From NCBI RefSeq assembly GCF_024623185.1, contig NZ_JANJZK010000003.1, forward strand, positions 1-64,000: a DNA stretch of 64,000 nt, read 5' to 3'. This stretch comes from Anaerofustis stercorihominis (GTDB taxonomy: Bacteria > Bacillota > Clostridia > Eubacteriales > Anaerofustaceae). Position numbers and translations under genes: made by a program. Position 1 is the stretch's first letter. Every line of letters begins with the position of its first letter. The notes beneath the pieces are model-generated. The model made no database searches and was not told the DNA's origin. It saw nothing but the letters and a program-made list of their open reading frames with translations. This document shows positions 1 to 10,600 of the stretch, piece after piece.

Positions 1-112
1 TCACTGACTTAAATTACATTTCTGCTTTTTAATTCGTTCTTCTTATTCTCTTATTCTTTTGTATCATTAGCTCGCTGTTTTGTGAAACATCTGTTTCTCA
101 GACAGCTTAGTT
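1..112 (-). other. Probable 5' leader of an rRNA operon (gene body lies beyond the left edge)
   Basis: This stretch has no open reading frame and lies directly downstream, on the minus strand, of a near-consensus sigma-A promoter. It contains a possible leader hairpin with GCTGT at 74-78 pairing with ACAGC at 102-106. In many Firmicutes greA-lysS is followed by a co-oriented rRNA operon, so I infer that 16S rRNA starts left of position 1. No rRNA sequence is present in the window and I could not pick out a clear boxA antitermination element, so this is an inference from promoter strength and gene order. Confidence 0.5.
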
Positions 113-141
113 ATTCTATCAAATACATAAAGTTTTGTCAA
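113..141 (-). promoter_or_regulatory. Strong sigma-A promoter reading left, probable rrn promoter
   Basis: On the minus strand a perfect -35 TTGACA (136-141) is separated by exactly 17 bases from -10 TAGAAT (113-118). The DNA upstream of the -35 (142-180) is rich in A and T tracts, like an UP element. Transcription would start near 106 and run off the left edge. Such a near-consensus promoter downstream of a lysS terminator fits an rRNA operon. Confidence 0.75.
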
Positions 142-180
142 GCTTTTTGACAACTTTTTTTATAAAATTTTACAGTTTTT

Positions 181-210
181 CTTAAACCCTTTTATAGAAG
201 GGGTTTCAAG
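181..210. repeat. Inverted repeat of unknown role between lysS and the rrn-like promoter
   Basis: AAACCCTT and AGGGGTTT pair over eight positions (one G-T) around a seven-base loop, and CTT and AAG flank the arms. Neither strand has a U-run directly after the stem, so it is not a standard terminator. It lies upstream of the strong leftward promoter, inside the AT-rich gap that follows lysS. It could be an mRNA 3' end structure or a protein site. The rest of 1-370 shows no reading frame that I would call. Confidence 0.35.
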
Positions 211-370
211 AAGTAAAAATTATTGCATTTTCATAAAAACTTGCAGTTTTTTTCAAAAAATTAAATAAATTATTTTGAATTTTTTTTAATATATTATCGT
301 GTATTTAATAGTTCACTAGTAATAATTACCCTTAAATTTATTTTTTATACATAATTATAATATAATAAAT

Positions 371-397
371 AAAAAAAGGACCAATTAATGATCCTTT
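371..397 (-). terminator. Rho-independent terminator of greA-lysS
   Basis: Read on the minus strand, AAAGGA pairs with TCCTTT around an 11-base loop, and the right arm runs into a seven-base T tract. It starts about ten bases after the lysS stop codon and separates lysS from the strong rrn-like promoter further downstream. Confidence 0.75.
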
Positions 398-407
398 ATA
401 ATTAAAT

Positions 408-1883
408 TTATTCTACCGGTTTCATTGTAGGGAATAAAATTACGTCTCTTATGGAACTTTGATTAGTAAGAAGCATAACTAATCTGTCTACACCAAAGCC
501 AACTCCTCCCGTAGGCGGAAGTCCGACTTCAAGTGCATTAATAAAATCGGTATCGTAAGGATGAGCTTCATCATCCCCTGTTGCTTTCTTTTCCATTTGA
601 GCCGCAAATCTTTCTCTTTGATCAAATGGGTCATTAAGTTCACTAAATCCGTTACAGTATTCATGACCTGCTATGAATAGTTCAAATCTTTGAGTATATC
701 TATCATCATCCATACACTTTTTAGCGAGCGGAGAAATTTCCACCGGATGATGTGTAACAAAAGTAGGCTGGATTAACTTTGCTTCACAATGTTCTTCAAA
801 CACTTCTTCTATTATTTTACCGATACCCCATTCTTCTTCAGGTATTACATTTAATTTTTTAGCTTCTTCTCTTGCTACTTCTATATCGGTGATTTTATCA
901 AAATCCACACCTGTTTCTTCAGTGATAAGATCAACCATCTTCACTCTTCTAAACGGTGCTTTAAGTGATATTTCGTTATCTCCAAACGCAACAGTAGTTT
1001 TACCTAAAGTTTTACTTGCAATATATTCATACATTTTTTCACTCATATTCATTACATCATTAAAGTCAGCATATGCTTGGTATGATTCCATTGTTGTAAA
1101 CTCAGGGTTATGAGTTGCATCCATTCCTTCATTTCTGAATATTCTTCCGATTTCATATACTTTATCAAAACCACCTACTACTAACCTTTTTAAAGGCAGT
1201 TCGGTAGCTATTCTCATATACATAGGAATATCCAAAGTATTATGATGTGTAATAAAAGGTCTCGCATTAGCCCCACCTGCCAAAGTACCGAGAACAGGAG
1301 TCTCAACTTCAACAAAACCTTCACCGTCCATAAAATCTCTCATGCATTTCACGATTTTTGAACGCATCAAGAAAACATCTTTTACTTCAGGGTTCATTAT
1401 TAAATCGACATATCTTTGTCTGTATCTAAGCTCAGGGTCCTTTAGTCCATGAAACTTTTCAGGTAAGACTTGAATTGATTTGCTAAGTAATATAACTTTT
1501 TCTACTCTGACAGAGATCTGACCTCTTTGAGTCTTGAAAACTTCGCCGTCAACGCCCAAAATATCTCCGATATCATATGCTTTTATCAATGCATATTCGT
1601 CTTCGCCTACCACATCTTTTTTAATGAATAACTGAATCCTTCCGCTAGAGTCCATAAGATCATAAAATCCAACTTTCCCCTGTCCTCTTTTAGACATAAG
1701 CCTACCGGCAAGTTTTACTTTCTTACCTTCATATTCTTCAAACTTTTCATTTATATCTTTACAGTAAGCATTATATTCAAATCTGCTTTCTTTATATGGA
1801 TATTTGCCTTCATCGGTTAATTCTTTAAATTTATCAATTCTTACTTTAACTACTTCAGGTGCGTTATCATAGAAATCACTCAT
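408..1883 (-). CDS. lysS: Lysyl-tRNA synthetase, class II
   Basis: This enzyme charges tRNA-Lys with lysine in the cytoplasm. At 491 residues it has normal length. The first ~145 residues form the OB-fold anticodon-binding domain, and the rest is the class II catalytic core. Motif 2 is visible as FRNEGMDATHNPEFT (near residue 255) and motif 3 as GVGFGVDRLVML close to the C-terminus, with the ATP-binding arginine. The ATG start follows AAGGTAGG. The gene lies 17 bases after greA, so the pair is co-transcribed, and an intrinsic terminator follows. The class II fold, with the KRGQGKVGFYDL segment in the N-terminal domain, excludes the class I LysRS of some anaerobes. Identification is very secure. 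Confidence 0.97.
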   Translation of the reverse strand: MSDFYDNAPEVVKVRIDKFKELTDEGKYPYKESRFEYNAYCKDINEKFEEYEGKKVKLAGRLMSKRGQGKVGFYDLMDSSGRIQLFIKKDVVGEDEYALIKAYDIGDILGVDGEVFKTQRGQISVRVEKVILLSKSIQVLPEKFHGLKDPELRYRQRYVDLIMNPEVKDVFLMRSKIVKCMRDFMDGEGFVEVETPVLGTLAGGANARPFITHHNTLDIPMYMRIATELPLKRLVVGGFDKVYEIGRIFRNEGMDATHNPEFTTMESYQAYADFNDVMNMSEKMYEYIASKTLGKTTVAFGDNEISLKAPFRRVKMVDLITEETGVDFDKITDIEVAREEAKKLNVIPEEEWGIGKIIEEVFEEHCEAKLIQPTFVTHHPVEISPLAKKCMDDDRYTQRFELFIAGHEYCNGFSELNDPFDQRERFAAQMEKKATGDDEAHPYDTDFINALEVGLPPTGGVGFGVDRLVMLLTNQSSIRDVILFPTMKPVE

Positions 1884-1900
1884 ACTTTTGACCTACCTTA

Positions 1901-2374
1901 TTATTTAACTTCTAATATTTTTAAATCTACTATACCATCAGGAACTTGAACTTTTGCAATTTCACCGACTTTTTTACCTAAAAGAGCACTTCCTATAGGT
2001 GATTCATTCGATATTTTGTTATTATCCAAATCAACTTCTTCGCTGCCTACAATAGTATAAACAACTTCCTCATCAAAGTCAGTATCATATACTTTAACAT
2101 CACTGCCAAGAGAAACTACGCCGCTTGCTTTATTTGTATCATCAAATATAACCGCATTCTTAAGTTTATATTCGATTTCTCTTATTTCGCCTTCTATAAA
2201 ACCTTGTTCCTGTTTTGCTTCATCGTATTCGGCATTTTCACTCAAATCACCGAATTCTCTGGCAGCTTTTATCTTAGATGCTACTTCGTGTCTTTTTACA
2301 TCTTTTAGATAATTCAGTTTTTCTTCTAATTCTTTATATCCTTTTTTTGATAAAATTACTTCTTTATCAGCCAT
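1901..2374 (-). CDS. greA: Transcription elongation factor GreA
   Basis: GreA enters the secondary channel of RNA polymerase and stimulates cleavage of backtracked RNA. The 157-residue protein has the usual two parts. Residues 1-75 form an antiparallel coiled coil whose tip carries the acidic residues of the [10 protein letters not shown] segment. The C-terminal FKBP-like globular domain includes [16 protein letters not shown]. The ATG start follows an AAGAGGT ribosome site. It is the promoter-proximal member of greA-lysS, a gene pair conserved in Firmicutes. Nothing is unusual in the sequence. Confidence 0.97.
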   Translation of the reverse strand: MADKEVILSKKGYKELEEKLNYLKDVKRHEVASKIKAAREFGDLSENAEYDEAKQEQGFIEGEIREIEYKLKNAVIFDDTNKASGVVSLGSDVKVYDTDFDEEVVYTIVGSEEVDLDNNKISNESPIGSALLGKKVGEIAKVQVPDGIVDLKILEVK

Positions 2375-2451
2375 TTCGATACCTCTTAATTTATTTTCTA
2401 ATTCTCAATCAATCTGTATATTATAAATACTAAGGACATTCCTGTCAAGTA

Positions 2452-3327
2452 TTACTCCTCATTAAAAAAAATCAATTTAAAACATTTATCATATAAATAT
2501 TTATCTAAATCTACATTTATTATGTCATTCTTACTTTTTACTACTTTATCCTCGTACATAAGAGCCTCTAAAAAAGATAATTCCAAATTTTTAACATTGC
2601 TTCTTTCAATATTAATATTTGGACACCTGACTTTTATATTATTGATTTTTCGTCTTGCTTCTACTATTTCTTTCTTTTTATATAATGAAATATAATTATC
2701 GGTTTTTATAATGTTTATTTTATCACTGAAAGTTTCTCTGCTTAAATCAAATATCAATTCACAGCTCTTTGAAGAGTTTATATCTTTACTTACATATATA
2801 CTGCTTCCGATATCTTTTAAAATATTACCAGAAATATTATCCCCTAAATAAGGATTATTAACAAAAAAAATCACCAGTGGAAAATATTCGCAAATCATCT
2901 TAATGTATTCATAATTTGATTTGCCATCTATCATTAAACCTATTTGAGTTTTATCCGGAGACTCAATTATTTTCTTCACCTTTTCAAATAAAGTTTTAAA
3001 ACGAAGTTCCCTTCCGTCTAATGTCATTAAATCCACATTTTCAAATATTTTTCGGTCTACATCATTTTCCAAACAAAGATATTTTATATCATCTTCTTCA
3101 ATTTCTTTATTTATTCTTTCTAAATTACGACCTCTTATTATTTCGTCATTATTAACAAATAAACTTTTTGCAATAAATTTGAAACTGCTGTCCTTTATAT
3201 TTGAAGGCTCTATCATTTTAGGATAGCCAAAAAATAGTTTATGTAACTTGTTTATAAATATTTCTTTTTTAGTCAGAACAAAGTCATCTTTATATCTATC
3301 ATAATTAAAAACATAAAAAAATTTCAT
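2452..3327 (-). CDS. Unrecognised protein, 291 residues
   Basis: I do not recognise a family. The protein is rich in lysine, asparagine and isoleucine, has no signal peptide, lipobox or transmembrane segment, and looks cytoplasmic. It shows alternating hydrophobic strands and helices, for example QIGLMIDGKSNYEYIKMI followed by FPLVIFFVNNP, which suggests an alpha/beta fold, but no catalytic motif stands out. Cysteines occur only singly. It lies 77 bases upstream of greA on the same strand and is divergent from murI. It could be co-transcribed with greA-lysS or have its own unit. The length and the absence of a competing frame support a real gene; the function is unknown. Confidence 0.7.
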   Translation of the reverse strand: MKFFYVFNYDRYKDDFVLTKKEIFINKLHKLFFGYPKMIEPSNIKDSSFKFIAKSLFVNNDEIIRGRNLERINKEIEEDDIKYLCLENDVDRKIFENVDLMTLDGRELRFKTLFEKVKKIIESPDKTQIGLMIDGKSNYEYIKMICEYFPLVIFFVNNPYLGDNISGNILKDIGSSIYVSKDINSSKSCELIFDLSRETFSDKINIIKTDNYISLYKKKEIVEARRKINNIKVRCPNINIERSNVKNLELSFLEALMYEDKVVKSKNDIINVDLDKYLYDKCFKLIFFNEE

Positions 3328-3447
3328 ATTAACTCCCTATAACTACCATGAATCATATTATTTATATCTGTTTTAATGTTATGTTTTTTGTGATAGAATA
3401 ATCACTGAGAATATTTAAAATTTTTTACATAAAGAGGTCATATTTTA

Positions 3448-4257
3448 ATGAACAAAAATCAACCTATAGGCATACTGGACAGCGGAGTGGGTGGACTTAC
3501 AGTCTTCAAACAAACCGAAAGGCTCTTGCCTAATGAAAATATCATATATTTGGGCGACACGAAAAGAATGCCCTACGGAAATAAATCTGAAAAAGAAATA
3601 ATTATGCTTGCAAATAAGATGATACGTTATTTGGAAGAACAAGGTGTAAAGGCAGTACTTCTCGCATGCAACACCATTTCTTCTCATATAGATAAACTTA
3701 CTTCAACAGTTCCTATATTCAGCATAGTAAAAGCGGGAAGCCAACTGGCAATAAAAAAATGTAACGAAACAGATGATGAGCTAATAGGGCTTATTGCCAC
3801 AAAAGCAACGGTAAACAGTGGATCATACAATAAAGAGATAAATAAAATAAATAAAGATATTAATATAATATCAAATGATTCTACAAGACTGCCTAAAGTC
3901 ATAGATAGTCAAATCGAAAACAAACCTCTTTTAAATCAGCTCATCAAAGAATGTATAGAACCTATATTAGATAAAGATAAAAATGTCAAAAACCTGATTT
4001 TGGGCTGTTCCCATTTCCCTATAATAGAAAAGGAAATAAATGATATATATAATGAGTTGACTTTACTTGATCCTGCAGAGCAAATGGTTGAAAATGTAAG
4101 GATGTATTTAAAAGATAAAAATTTACTTAAAAATAGCGGAACAAGCCATAAGACCCTTTACACTACAGCTGATATATTGGAATTCGTATCTTATATAAAA
4201 AGACTTAAAATCAATATAGATAAGCTGGAAAAAATAAAACTATTTGAAAATGATTAA
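3448..4257 (+). CDS. murI: Glutamate racemase
   Basis: Interconverts L- and D-glutamate in the cytoplasm, supplying D-Glu for peptidoglycan. The 269-residue protein begins with the family's GILDSGVGGLTV segment (catalytic Asp at residue 11). Both catalytic cysteines are present: C74 in LACNTIS and C187 in GCSHFP. The second motif is usually GCTHYP, so this copy is a slight variant with the Cys and His kept. The ATG follows an AAAGAGG ribosome site. It heads a dense operon, murI-addB-addA-tmcAL-ylbJ, and is only 11 bases from addB. Aspartate racemase is the alternative family, but the motifs favour MurI. Confidence 0.93.
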   Translation: MNKNQPIGILDSGVGGLTVFKQTERLLPNENIIYLGDTKRMPYGNKSEKEIIMLANKMIRYLEEQGVKAVLLACNTISSHIDKLTSTVPIFSIVKAGSQLAIKKCNETDDELIGLIATKATVNSGSYNKEINKINKDINIISNDSTRLPKVIDSQIENKPLLNQLIKECIEPILDKDKNVKNLILGCSHFPIIEKEINDIYNELTLLDPAEQMVENVRMYLKDKNLLKNSGTSHKTLYTTADILEFVSYIKRLKINIDKLEKIKLFEND

Positions 4258-4268
4258 GGATAACGATA

Positions 4269-7200
4269 ATGATAAAAATCATACTAAGCTATATCGAAGA
4301 AAAAGCTTTCTTTAAAGCAAGTAGAGATATAAGAAACGAACTCGAAAATCAAAATATCAATAAAGTATTTTTCTTAGTCCCTGAACAGTTTACCGTAGAA
4401 GCAGAAAGAATGCTTACGGATAAACTGAGCGCAAAGGGGCTTATTGATATTGAAGTGCTTAGTATAAAAAGACTTACAAATAGAATTATATCAAAAACAA
4501 GAAGTGAAATGCCTCCCGTACTTGATGACAGCGGGAAAAGTATGATAATAAAAGTTATCTTAAATAAATTAAAAAATGAACTCACATGCTTTAAATCTTT
4601 AACAAATAAAGCATCTTTCAATGAAAATTTAAGCGAATTATTCAGCGAACTTAAAAAGAGCAATGTAAGCAGCGAAGATTTAAATCCGGATAATTTTGAT
4701 AACAAAAACGAAGAGGATTATTTCTATAGAAAGGCTCTTGATATACATAAAATATACAAATCTTATAATGATTTTTTATCAGAGGATTTTCTGGATTTTG
4801 ACGATGTAACTTTATACGCAAGTTCTGTACTCGATAATGTAAGATTTTTGGATAATACAAGCATTTACTATTTCGGATTTGAAGGCTTTGACAGAAACGT
4901 GTATAGCTTGATTGAAGCTATTTCAAATGAGAACATAAATCAAACTTTTCTTTTTACAACCAATACAAATGAAGATACAAATAACGAATCCTACAGAATA
5001 ATCGATGATACATTATATAAATTAAGAAAACTTGCAAAGGATAACGATGAAGAAATAGTTACCGAAGTCGATAAAGAAGACGAAAAAGAAAAAGATATTA
5101 AATTTCTGGCAGATAATATATTTTCATACGACACCAAAACCTTCGAAGGTGAAATCAATAACATAGAAATATTCAAAGCCTCTACAGTATATGAAGAAGT
5201 AGAAAGGACAGCTCTTAGCATACTTAAATTAGTAAAAGAGGAAAACGCGGACTTTAAGGATATTCAAGTTCTCCCTTCTGATTATGACACTTATAAAGAA
5301 TTAATAAGCGAGACATTCAAAAAACATAATATCAGCTTTTTTCTCGATAACACAACGAGCATTATGGATACAAATATCTTACGAGGTATTTTAAAAATAT
5401 TAAACATAGTAAGCGACAATTTCAAGACCCATGATATTATATCCTTTTTAAACACCGGACTGACCGATTTATCTAAAAATGACATAGAAACCTTTGAAAA
5501 TTACGCTCTCGAATTCGGCATCAAAGGCACTATGTGGACTGTAGATTTTAAAAGAAACAATCCGGATAATGAATATGATTTGAATTATTTAAATGAAAAA
5601 AAAGATGAATTCATGCTTCCTTTGATAAATCTACGAAATAACTTAAAAGACAAAACATCTGTTAAAGAAATAACAAATATATTATATGACTTCATGGAAG
5701 AATTCGGATTATATGAAAAAATAATCGACCTAGTAAATAAATTCAAATATAAAGAAGACTTTGAAAATGCAAATAAATTTGCTCAAATTCACAACAGTAT
5801 AATCACTGCACTTGAACAAATCTATGATTTCCTGGGAAATGAAAAACTTTCATTAAGCGAGTACACTAAAGTATTGGAAAGCGGATTTAATTCACTTAAA
5901 ATAGGAATAATACCGTCAACCATAGACAGTGTGAATATAGCAAGTTTATCCAGAAGCAGGAGCAGCGAAATAAAATATTTATTTATACTGGGAGTGAACG
6001 ACGGGGTTCTTCCAAGCAACTTCGCAAATTCCAGCGGTATTTTTTCAAATAAAGAAAAACTTATGGCTATTAATGAAGGCATTAATCTAAGAACTACAGA
6101 ACAATATAAAATAGACGAAGAAAGATATTTCCTAACAAGCGTTATATTAAAGACCGAAAAGAAGATATTTATTTCTTACCCGATTACCGGTACCAGCGGT
6201 GATGAACTTCTTCCCAGCTCCATTATCTTTAAAATCAAGGATATAATGCCAAAGATTAAAATCGAAACTATTGATAAAAATAACCTTGAAGATAATTTAA
6301 GTTTGATATCAAACTATGAAGCAACCTTTAAATATTTATTAAACAATAAACTACATAAAAATTATAACAACAAAATAAATACTCTATGGGATACGATATA
6401 TGACTTATATCAAGAAGATGATAAAGGAAAGTATTTAATAGATATCATGAATAGTGCTTTATCCTTTAATAACAAAGCCGTAATACAAAATAAGAAGCTG
6501 GTAGATGAAATATTTAAAGGCGAAATAGTAACTAGTATAAGCAGGCTGGAAACCTACGCAAAATGTCCTTTTAGTTACTTCGTTTCTTATGCTCTCAAGC
6601 CAAAAGAGAGAAAAAAGAATGAAATAAATAAACCGGATATAGGAAACATACTCCATGAAATAATATCGGAATTCTCAAGGAAGATAATAGAGAAAGAAAT
6701 AGACACAGAGAATATAGAAAAACAGGAAATAGAAATAATATCTTTTGATATCACCAATGATATCATAGATAAATATTCTTCCGGAAAACTTAAAAATATC
6801 ATCAACAGTGCCTACTTTAAAAGTAAGCTTATTCGTAATGCTAACTATTCTTTAAGTACGATTGTATCGGAGCTTAACAGAAGCAATTTTAAAATAACAT
6901 CTACAGAAAGCAAATTCAGTGAGGAAAATGAAGAAGCGATAAAAATCGTTACTAATAAAAATAATTTAATGACAATCCACGGGATAATAGACAGAGTAGA
7001 TAGTTATGAAGATGAAAATGGCAGCTATGTAAAAGTAATAGACTATAAAACAGGAAACGCCACTTTTGATTTTATAAAAAGTTACTATGGTATAAGCATG
7101 CAGCTTCCTATATATTTGACTGCGGCAACAAATAATGAAGACAAAAAACCTGCGGGGGCTTTCTATTTCAAAATCACACCGCCTATAGAAAATATAAAAA

Positions 7201-7604
7201 GCTCATCTTCCTTAGAAGAAATAAAGGAAGCGGTAAAAGAAAATAAACTTGACGGCGTAGTTTTGGATGACAAAGAATTAATGGATAAAATAGATAATAA
7301 TAAAAATTCCATCAAGGTGAACAGAGATAAAACGAATATACTTTCAAGCGAAGACTTTTCAAATTTAATCATTCACACAAAAAATAAAGCTAAAGAAATA
7401 ATAGATGATATAGCAGAAGGTAAAATAGAAATTCATCCTTATATAGATAAAAACAACTCTACACCTTGTGAATGGTGCAAATATAATAATATTTGCAAAT
7501 TTGATACTTGTTTTAAAGATAATAATTATAACAAACTTAGCAATTTGCCTAATAAAGAAATAAAAGAACTACTCTCAAAGGAGGCAGAAAATGAACTGGA
7601 CTAA
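4269..7604 (+). CDS. addB: ATP-dependent helicase/nuclease subunit AddB
   Basis: AddB pairs with AddA to resect double-strand DNA ends for RecA-dependent repair. The protein has 1111 residues, a normal size. The C-terminal nuclease domain is complete: VIDYKTG holds the metal-binding Asp and catalytic Lys, and the iron-sulfur cysteines are at about 766 (YAKCPFSYF) and 1067, 1070 and 1076 (CEWCKYNNIC). The N-terminus is unusual. Where relatives carry a GRAGSGKT-like Walker A, this protein reads ILSYIEEKAFFKAS, with no P-loop. The conserved VPEQFTVEAERML segment follows normally, so the frame and start look right. The gene overlaps addA by 14 bases, indicating translational coupling. Confidence 0.95.
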   Translation: MIKIILSYIEEKAFFKASRDIRNELENQNINKVFFLVPEQFTVEAERMLTDKLSAKGLIDIEVLSIKRLTNRIISKTRSEMPPVLDDSGKSMIIKVILNKLKNELTCFKSLTNKASFNENLSELFSELKKSNVSSEDLNPDNFDNKNEEDYFYRKALDIHKIYKSYNDFLSEDFLDFDDVTLYASSVLDNVRFLDNTSIYYFGFEGFDRNVYSLIEAISNENINQTFLFTTNTNEDTNNESYRIIDDTLYKLRKLAKDNDEEIVTEVDKEDEKEKDIKFLADNIFSYDTKTFEGEINNIEIFKASTVYEEVERTALSILKLVKEENADFKDIQVLPSDYDTYKELISETFKKHNISFFLDNTTSIMDTNILRGILKILNIVSDNFKTHDIISFLNTGLTDLSKNDIETFENYALEFGIKGTMWTVDFKRNNPDNEYDLNYLNEKKDEFMLPLINLRNNLKDKTSVKEITNILYDFMEEFGLYEKIIDLVNKFKYKEDFENANKFAQIHNSIITALEQIYDFLGNEKLSLSEYTKVLESGFNSLKIGIIPSTIDSVNIASLSRSRSSEIKYLFILGVNDGVLPSNFANSSGIFSNKEKLMAINEGINLRTTEQYKIDEERYFLTSVILKTEKKIFISYPITGTSGDELLPSSIIFKIKDIMPKIKIETIDKNNLEDNLSLISNYEATFKYLLNNKLHKNYNNKINTLWDTIYDLYQEDDKGKYLIDIMNSALSFNNKAVIQNKKLVDEIFKGEIVTSISRLETYAKCPFSYFVSYALKPKERKKNEINKPDIGNILHEIISEFSRKIIEKEIDTENIEKQEIEIISFDITNDIIDKYSSGKLKNIINSAYFKSKLIRNANYSLSTIVSELNRSNFKITSTESKFSEENEEAIKIVTNKNNLMTIHGIIDRVDSYEDENGSYVKVIDYKTGNATFDFIKSYYGISMQLPIYLTAATNNEDKKPAGAFYFKITPPIENIKSSSSLEEIKEAVKENKLDGVVLDDKELMDKIDNNKNSIKVNRDKTNILSSEDFSNLIIHTKNKAKEIIDDIAEGKIEIHPYIDKNNSTPCEWCKYNNICKFDTCFKDNNYNKLSNLPNKEIKELLSKEAENELD

Positions 7605-10600
7605 AAGTCAAAGTGATGCTATCAATACAGATAATAAAAACCTCCTTATAAGCGCAGGTGCCGGATGCGGAAAGACCGCGATCCTCACAAACAGGATCAT
7701 CAGATTGATGCTGGAAGAAAAAACAGACATAGATAAATTTTTGGTGGTTACTTTTACAAATGCGGCTGCAAGCGGAATGAAAGAAAAAATAAGAAAGCTT
7801 CTATATTCTAAAATAAAAGAAAAAGGTAACGACAAAAGATATCTCTTTGACCAAATTTCCAATCTTGAAAAAGCAAATATATCCACTCTTCACTCATTCT
7901 GCATAAGTATAATAAGGGAATATTATCACCTTGTCGATGTAGACCCCGCATTTAAAATAATAGATTCCACCAATGCAAACATACTTATGGACGAAGCATT
8001 CGATATGCTTTTTGAAGATAGGTACAAAAAAGAAGATAAGGATTTTATAAATACTTCCCTATCTTATTCTTTTAATTCCGATGAGGAAGAGTTTAAAAAT
8101 ATATTAAAGGAAATATATTTCTTTATTTACAATAGACCAAATCCCTTTAAATGGCTGAGAGAAAAAGTTGAGTTATTTAATGCTGACTATGCAGATATAG
8201 AAAATAGTATATATATAGATATAATCAAAGATAAAATAAACGGATATTTATCGTTGGCACTTGATTATTCAACTAAAGCTAAAGATAAAGCAATAGGATA
8301 TGAAGCAAATGACGATTTACTGGAAATTTTAAACATGGATTTGGACGGGCTTAAAAACGCACAAAATATAATGAAGAATGATTTAGAAAAATTTATTACC
8401 TTAAAACCCTCAGATATATTTAAAAGATTTAAAGCCGGTGGGCTAAAAGCAGAAGAAAAAGCAGAAGTTCAAAATCTCAGGAACGAGAGTAAAGATATAT
8501 TAAAAAAAGCACTAAACATTTTAACATTTAATTATAAAGATATCATAGACGTGGTTCATAATCTCTATCCTCACATGAAAGTAATCGAAAAGGCGATCAT
8601 AGATTTTGATATATATTACACACATTTAAAATCAGAAAAAGGAGTCCTCGAATTTAAAGACACAGAGCATTTATGTCTTAAAATACTTGAAGATGAAAAG
8701 GCAAGAAAAGAAATCTTATCTAAGTTCGACTACGTTTTTGTTGATGAATATCAGGATACAAACCTTGTACAGGAAGCAATTATCAATAAAGTAATCAAAG
8801 AAAACAATTTATTTACAGTAGGAGATGTAAAACAAAGTATTTATCGTTTCAGACAAGCTGAGCCGGAAATATTTTTAGATAGGATAGATAAATATAAGAA
8901 AAAAGAAAAAATAAATGAAACTATTTATATGAACACTAACTTCAGAACTAATAGAAATATAATAAATGGAATAAATTATTTGTTTGAAAAGATAATGTCA
9001 GAGAAAATAGGAAAAATAGACTATGATGAAAATGAACGGTTAATAGCCGGCAGAGATGAAGAAATAGAAAGTAAAATCGAAGTTCATCTTATCAATAAGG
9101 ATACAGCCGATGTTGACTCAATTGACTCAGAGTTAAGTGAACTCAGCACAGAAGAAAGCGAAATAACATATATAGCTTTAATGATAAATAACCTTATCGG
9201 AACAGATATTTACGATCCGGAACTTAAAGAATACAGAAAAGTTAAGTTCAGCGATATTTGTATACTTCACAGAAGTGCAAATATGAGGATTAAGAACGTT
9301 AAAGAAATATTCAATAAATACTCGATACCGGTAATGAGCGAAAAAGAAATAGAATATTTTAAGACTCTTGAAATTGAAACGATCAAGGATTTTTTAAGCA
9401 TTATTAACAACTTTAAAGATGATATTACCCTTTTATCAGTAATGAGAAGCCCTATATTCAATTTTACGGTGGATGAACTGCTGGAGATAAAGATTTCCAC
9501 AAGAGAAATTAATTATTATAAAAGCGTTTTATCCTTTAAAAGCAAAAATAATGTAAATGAAGTTTTAAAAGAAAAAGTTATACATATGCTTGATGTAATC
9601 AATAATTACTATGAAAAAAGCCTATACACATCAGTTCCGGACTTAATATCAAGTATATATGAAGAAACCAATATAATGGATTATATGAGTGCTCTTCCTT
9701 TTGGGAATATAAGAGTAAACAACATGAAGACACTGCTCATAAAAGCTAAAGAATATGAAAGTTTTTCAAATGAAGGATTATATGGATTTATAAACTTCAT
9801 GGACTACGCAAAGATCCAAAGTGAAAGCGGATATGCTTTCAGCGAAGACAGCGAGAACAGCGTAAACTTCATGTCCATACATAAAAGCAAAGGTCTAGAG
9901 TTCCCTATAGTCATTTTAATGGGATGTCACAAAATGTTTAATATGCTTGATACGAAGAAACCCATAATGTTAAATAAGGATTTGGGAATATGCCCTTCTT
10001 TAATTGATTTGGATAACAAGTATAAAGTAGACAGTATATTTAAGATTTGTGCAAAAATAGTCGAAAACAATGAAATATTAAGCGAAGAAATGAGACTGTT
10101 ATATGTAGCTTTAACAAGAGCAAAGGAAAAGCTGATACTGACATCATACTCAAAAGATACTAAAAAACTTATAGAAAAACTGCCCAATAATGTGACACCT
10201 TACTCTGTAGAATTTTCAAATTCATATATCGAATGGATCATGCAGGGGATTTTAACTAAAAAAATATACGATGAAGAGAATAATATAATTCACGAAGACA
10301 ATAATTTTATAATATATAATAACAAAATAGAAGACTTATCAACAGAGTTATCAACAACACAGAATAAACAAAAAGAAGATGAATTCAAATTAGAGGGCAC
10401 AATAATAAATAAAATCAAAAGTGATTTAAACTTTAAATATAAAAATATAGTAAATACCACTATTCCAAGGAAAGCAGGAGTAAGCAGTCTTAAAAATATA
10501 GATTTGCTTGAAGTAGGAAACAATGTAATAAACTTAAGGGAAGCACCAAAATTCAAACAGAAAAAAACTGCTCTTTCAAGTGCAGAAAAAGGAAACATAA

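Noticed and set aside
1-407. T-box or riboswitch upstream of lysS or the rrn-like promoter
   Set aside because: The region is downstream of lysS, lacks a T-box core or a known aptamer pattern, and is explained by the terminator, promoter and leader.
4349-4705. Opposite-strand reading frames over addB, addA and other long genes, up to about 140 residues
   Set aside because: They lie wholly inside strongly supported genes, lack ribosome binding sites, are rich in Ser, Phe and Leu as expected of antisense frames, and match no domain.
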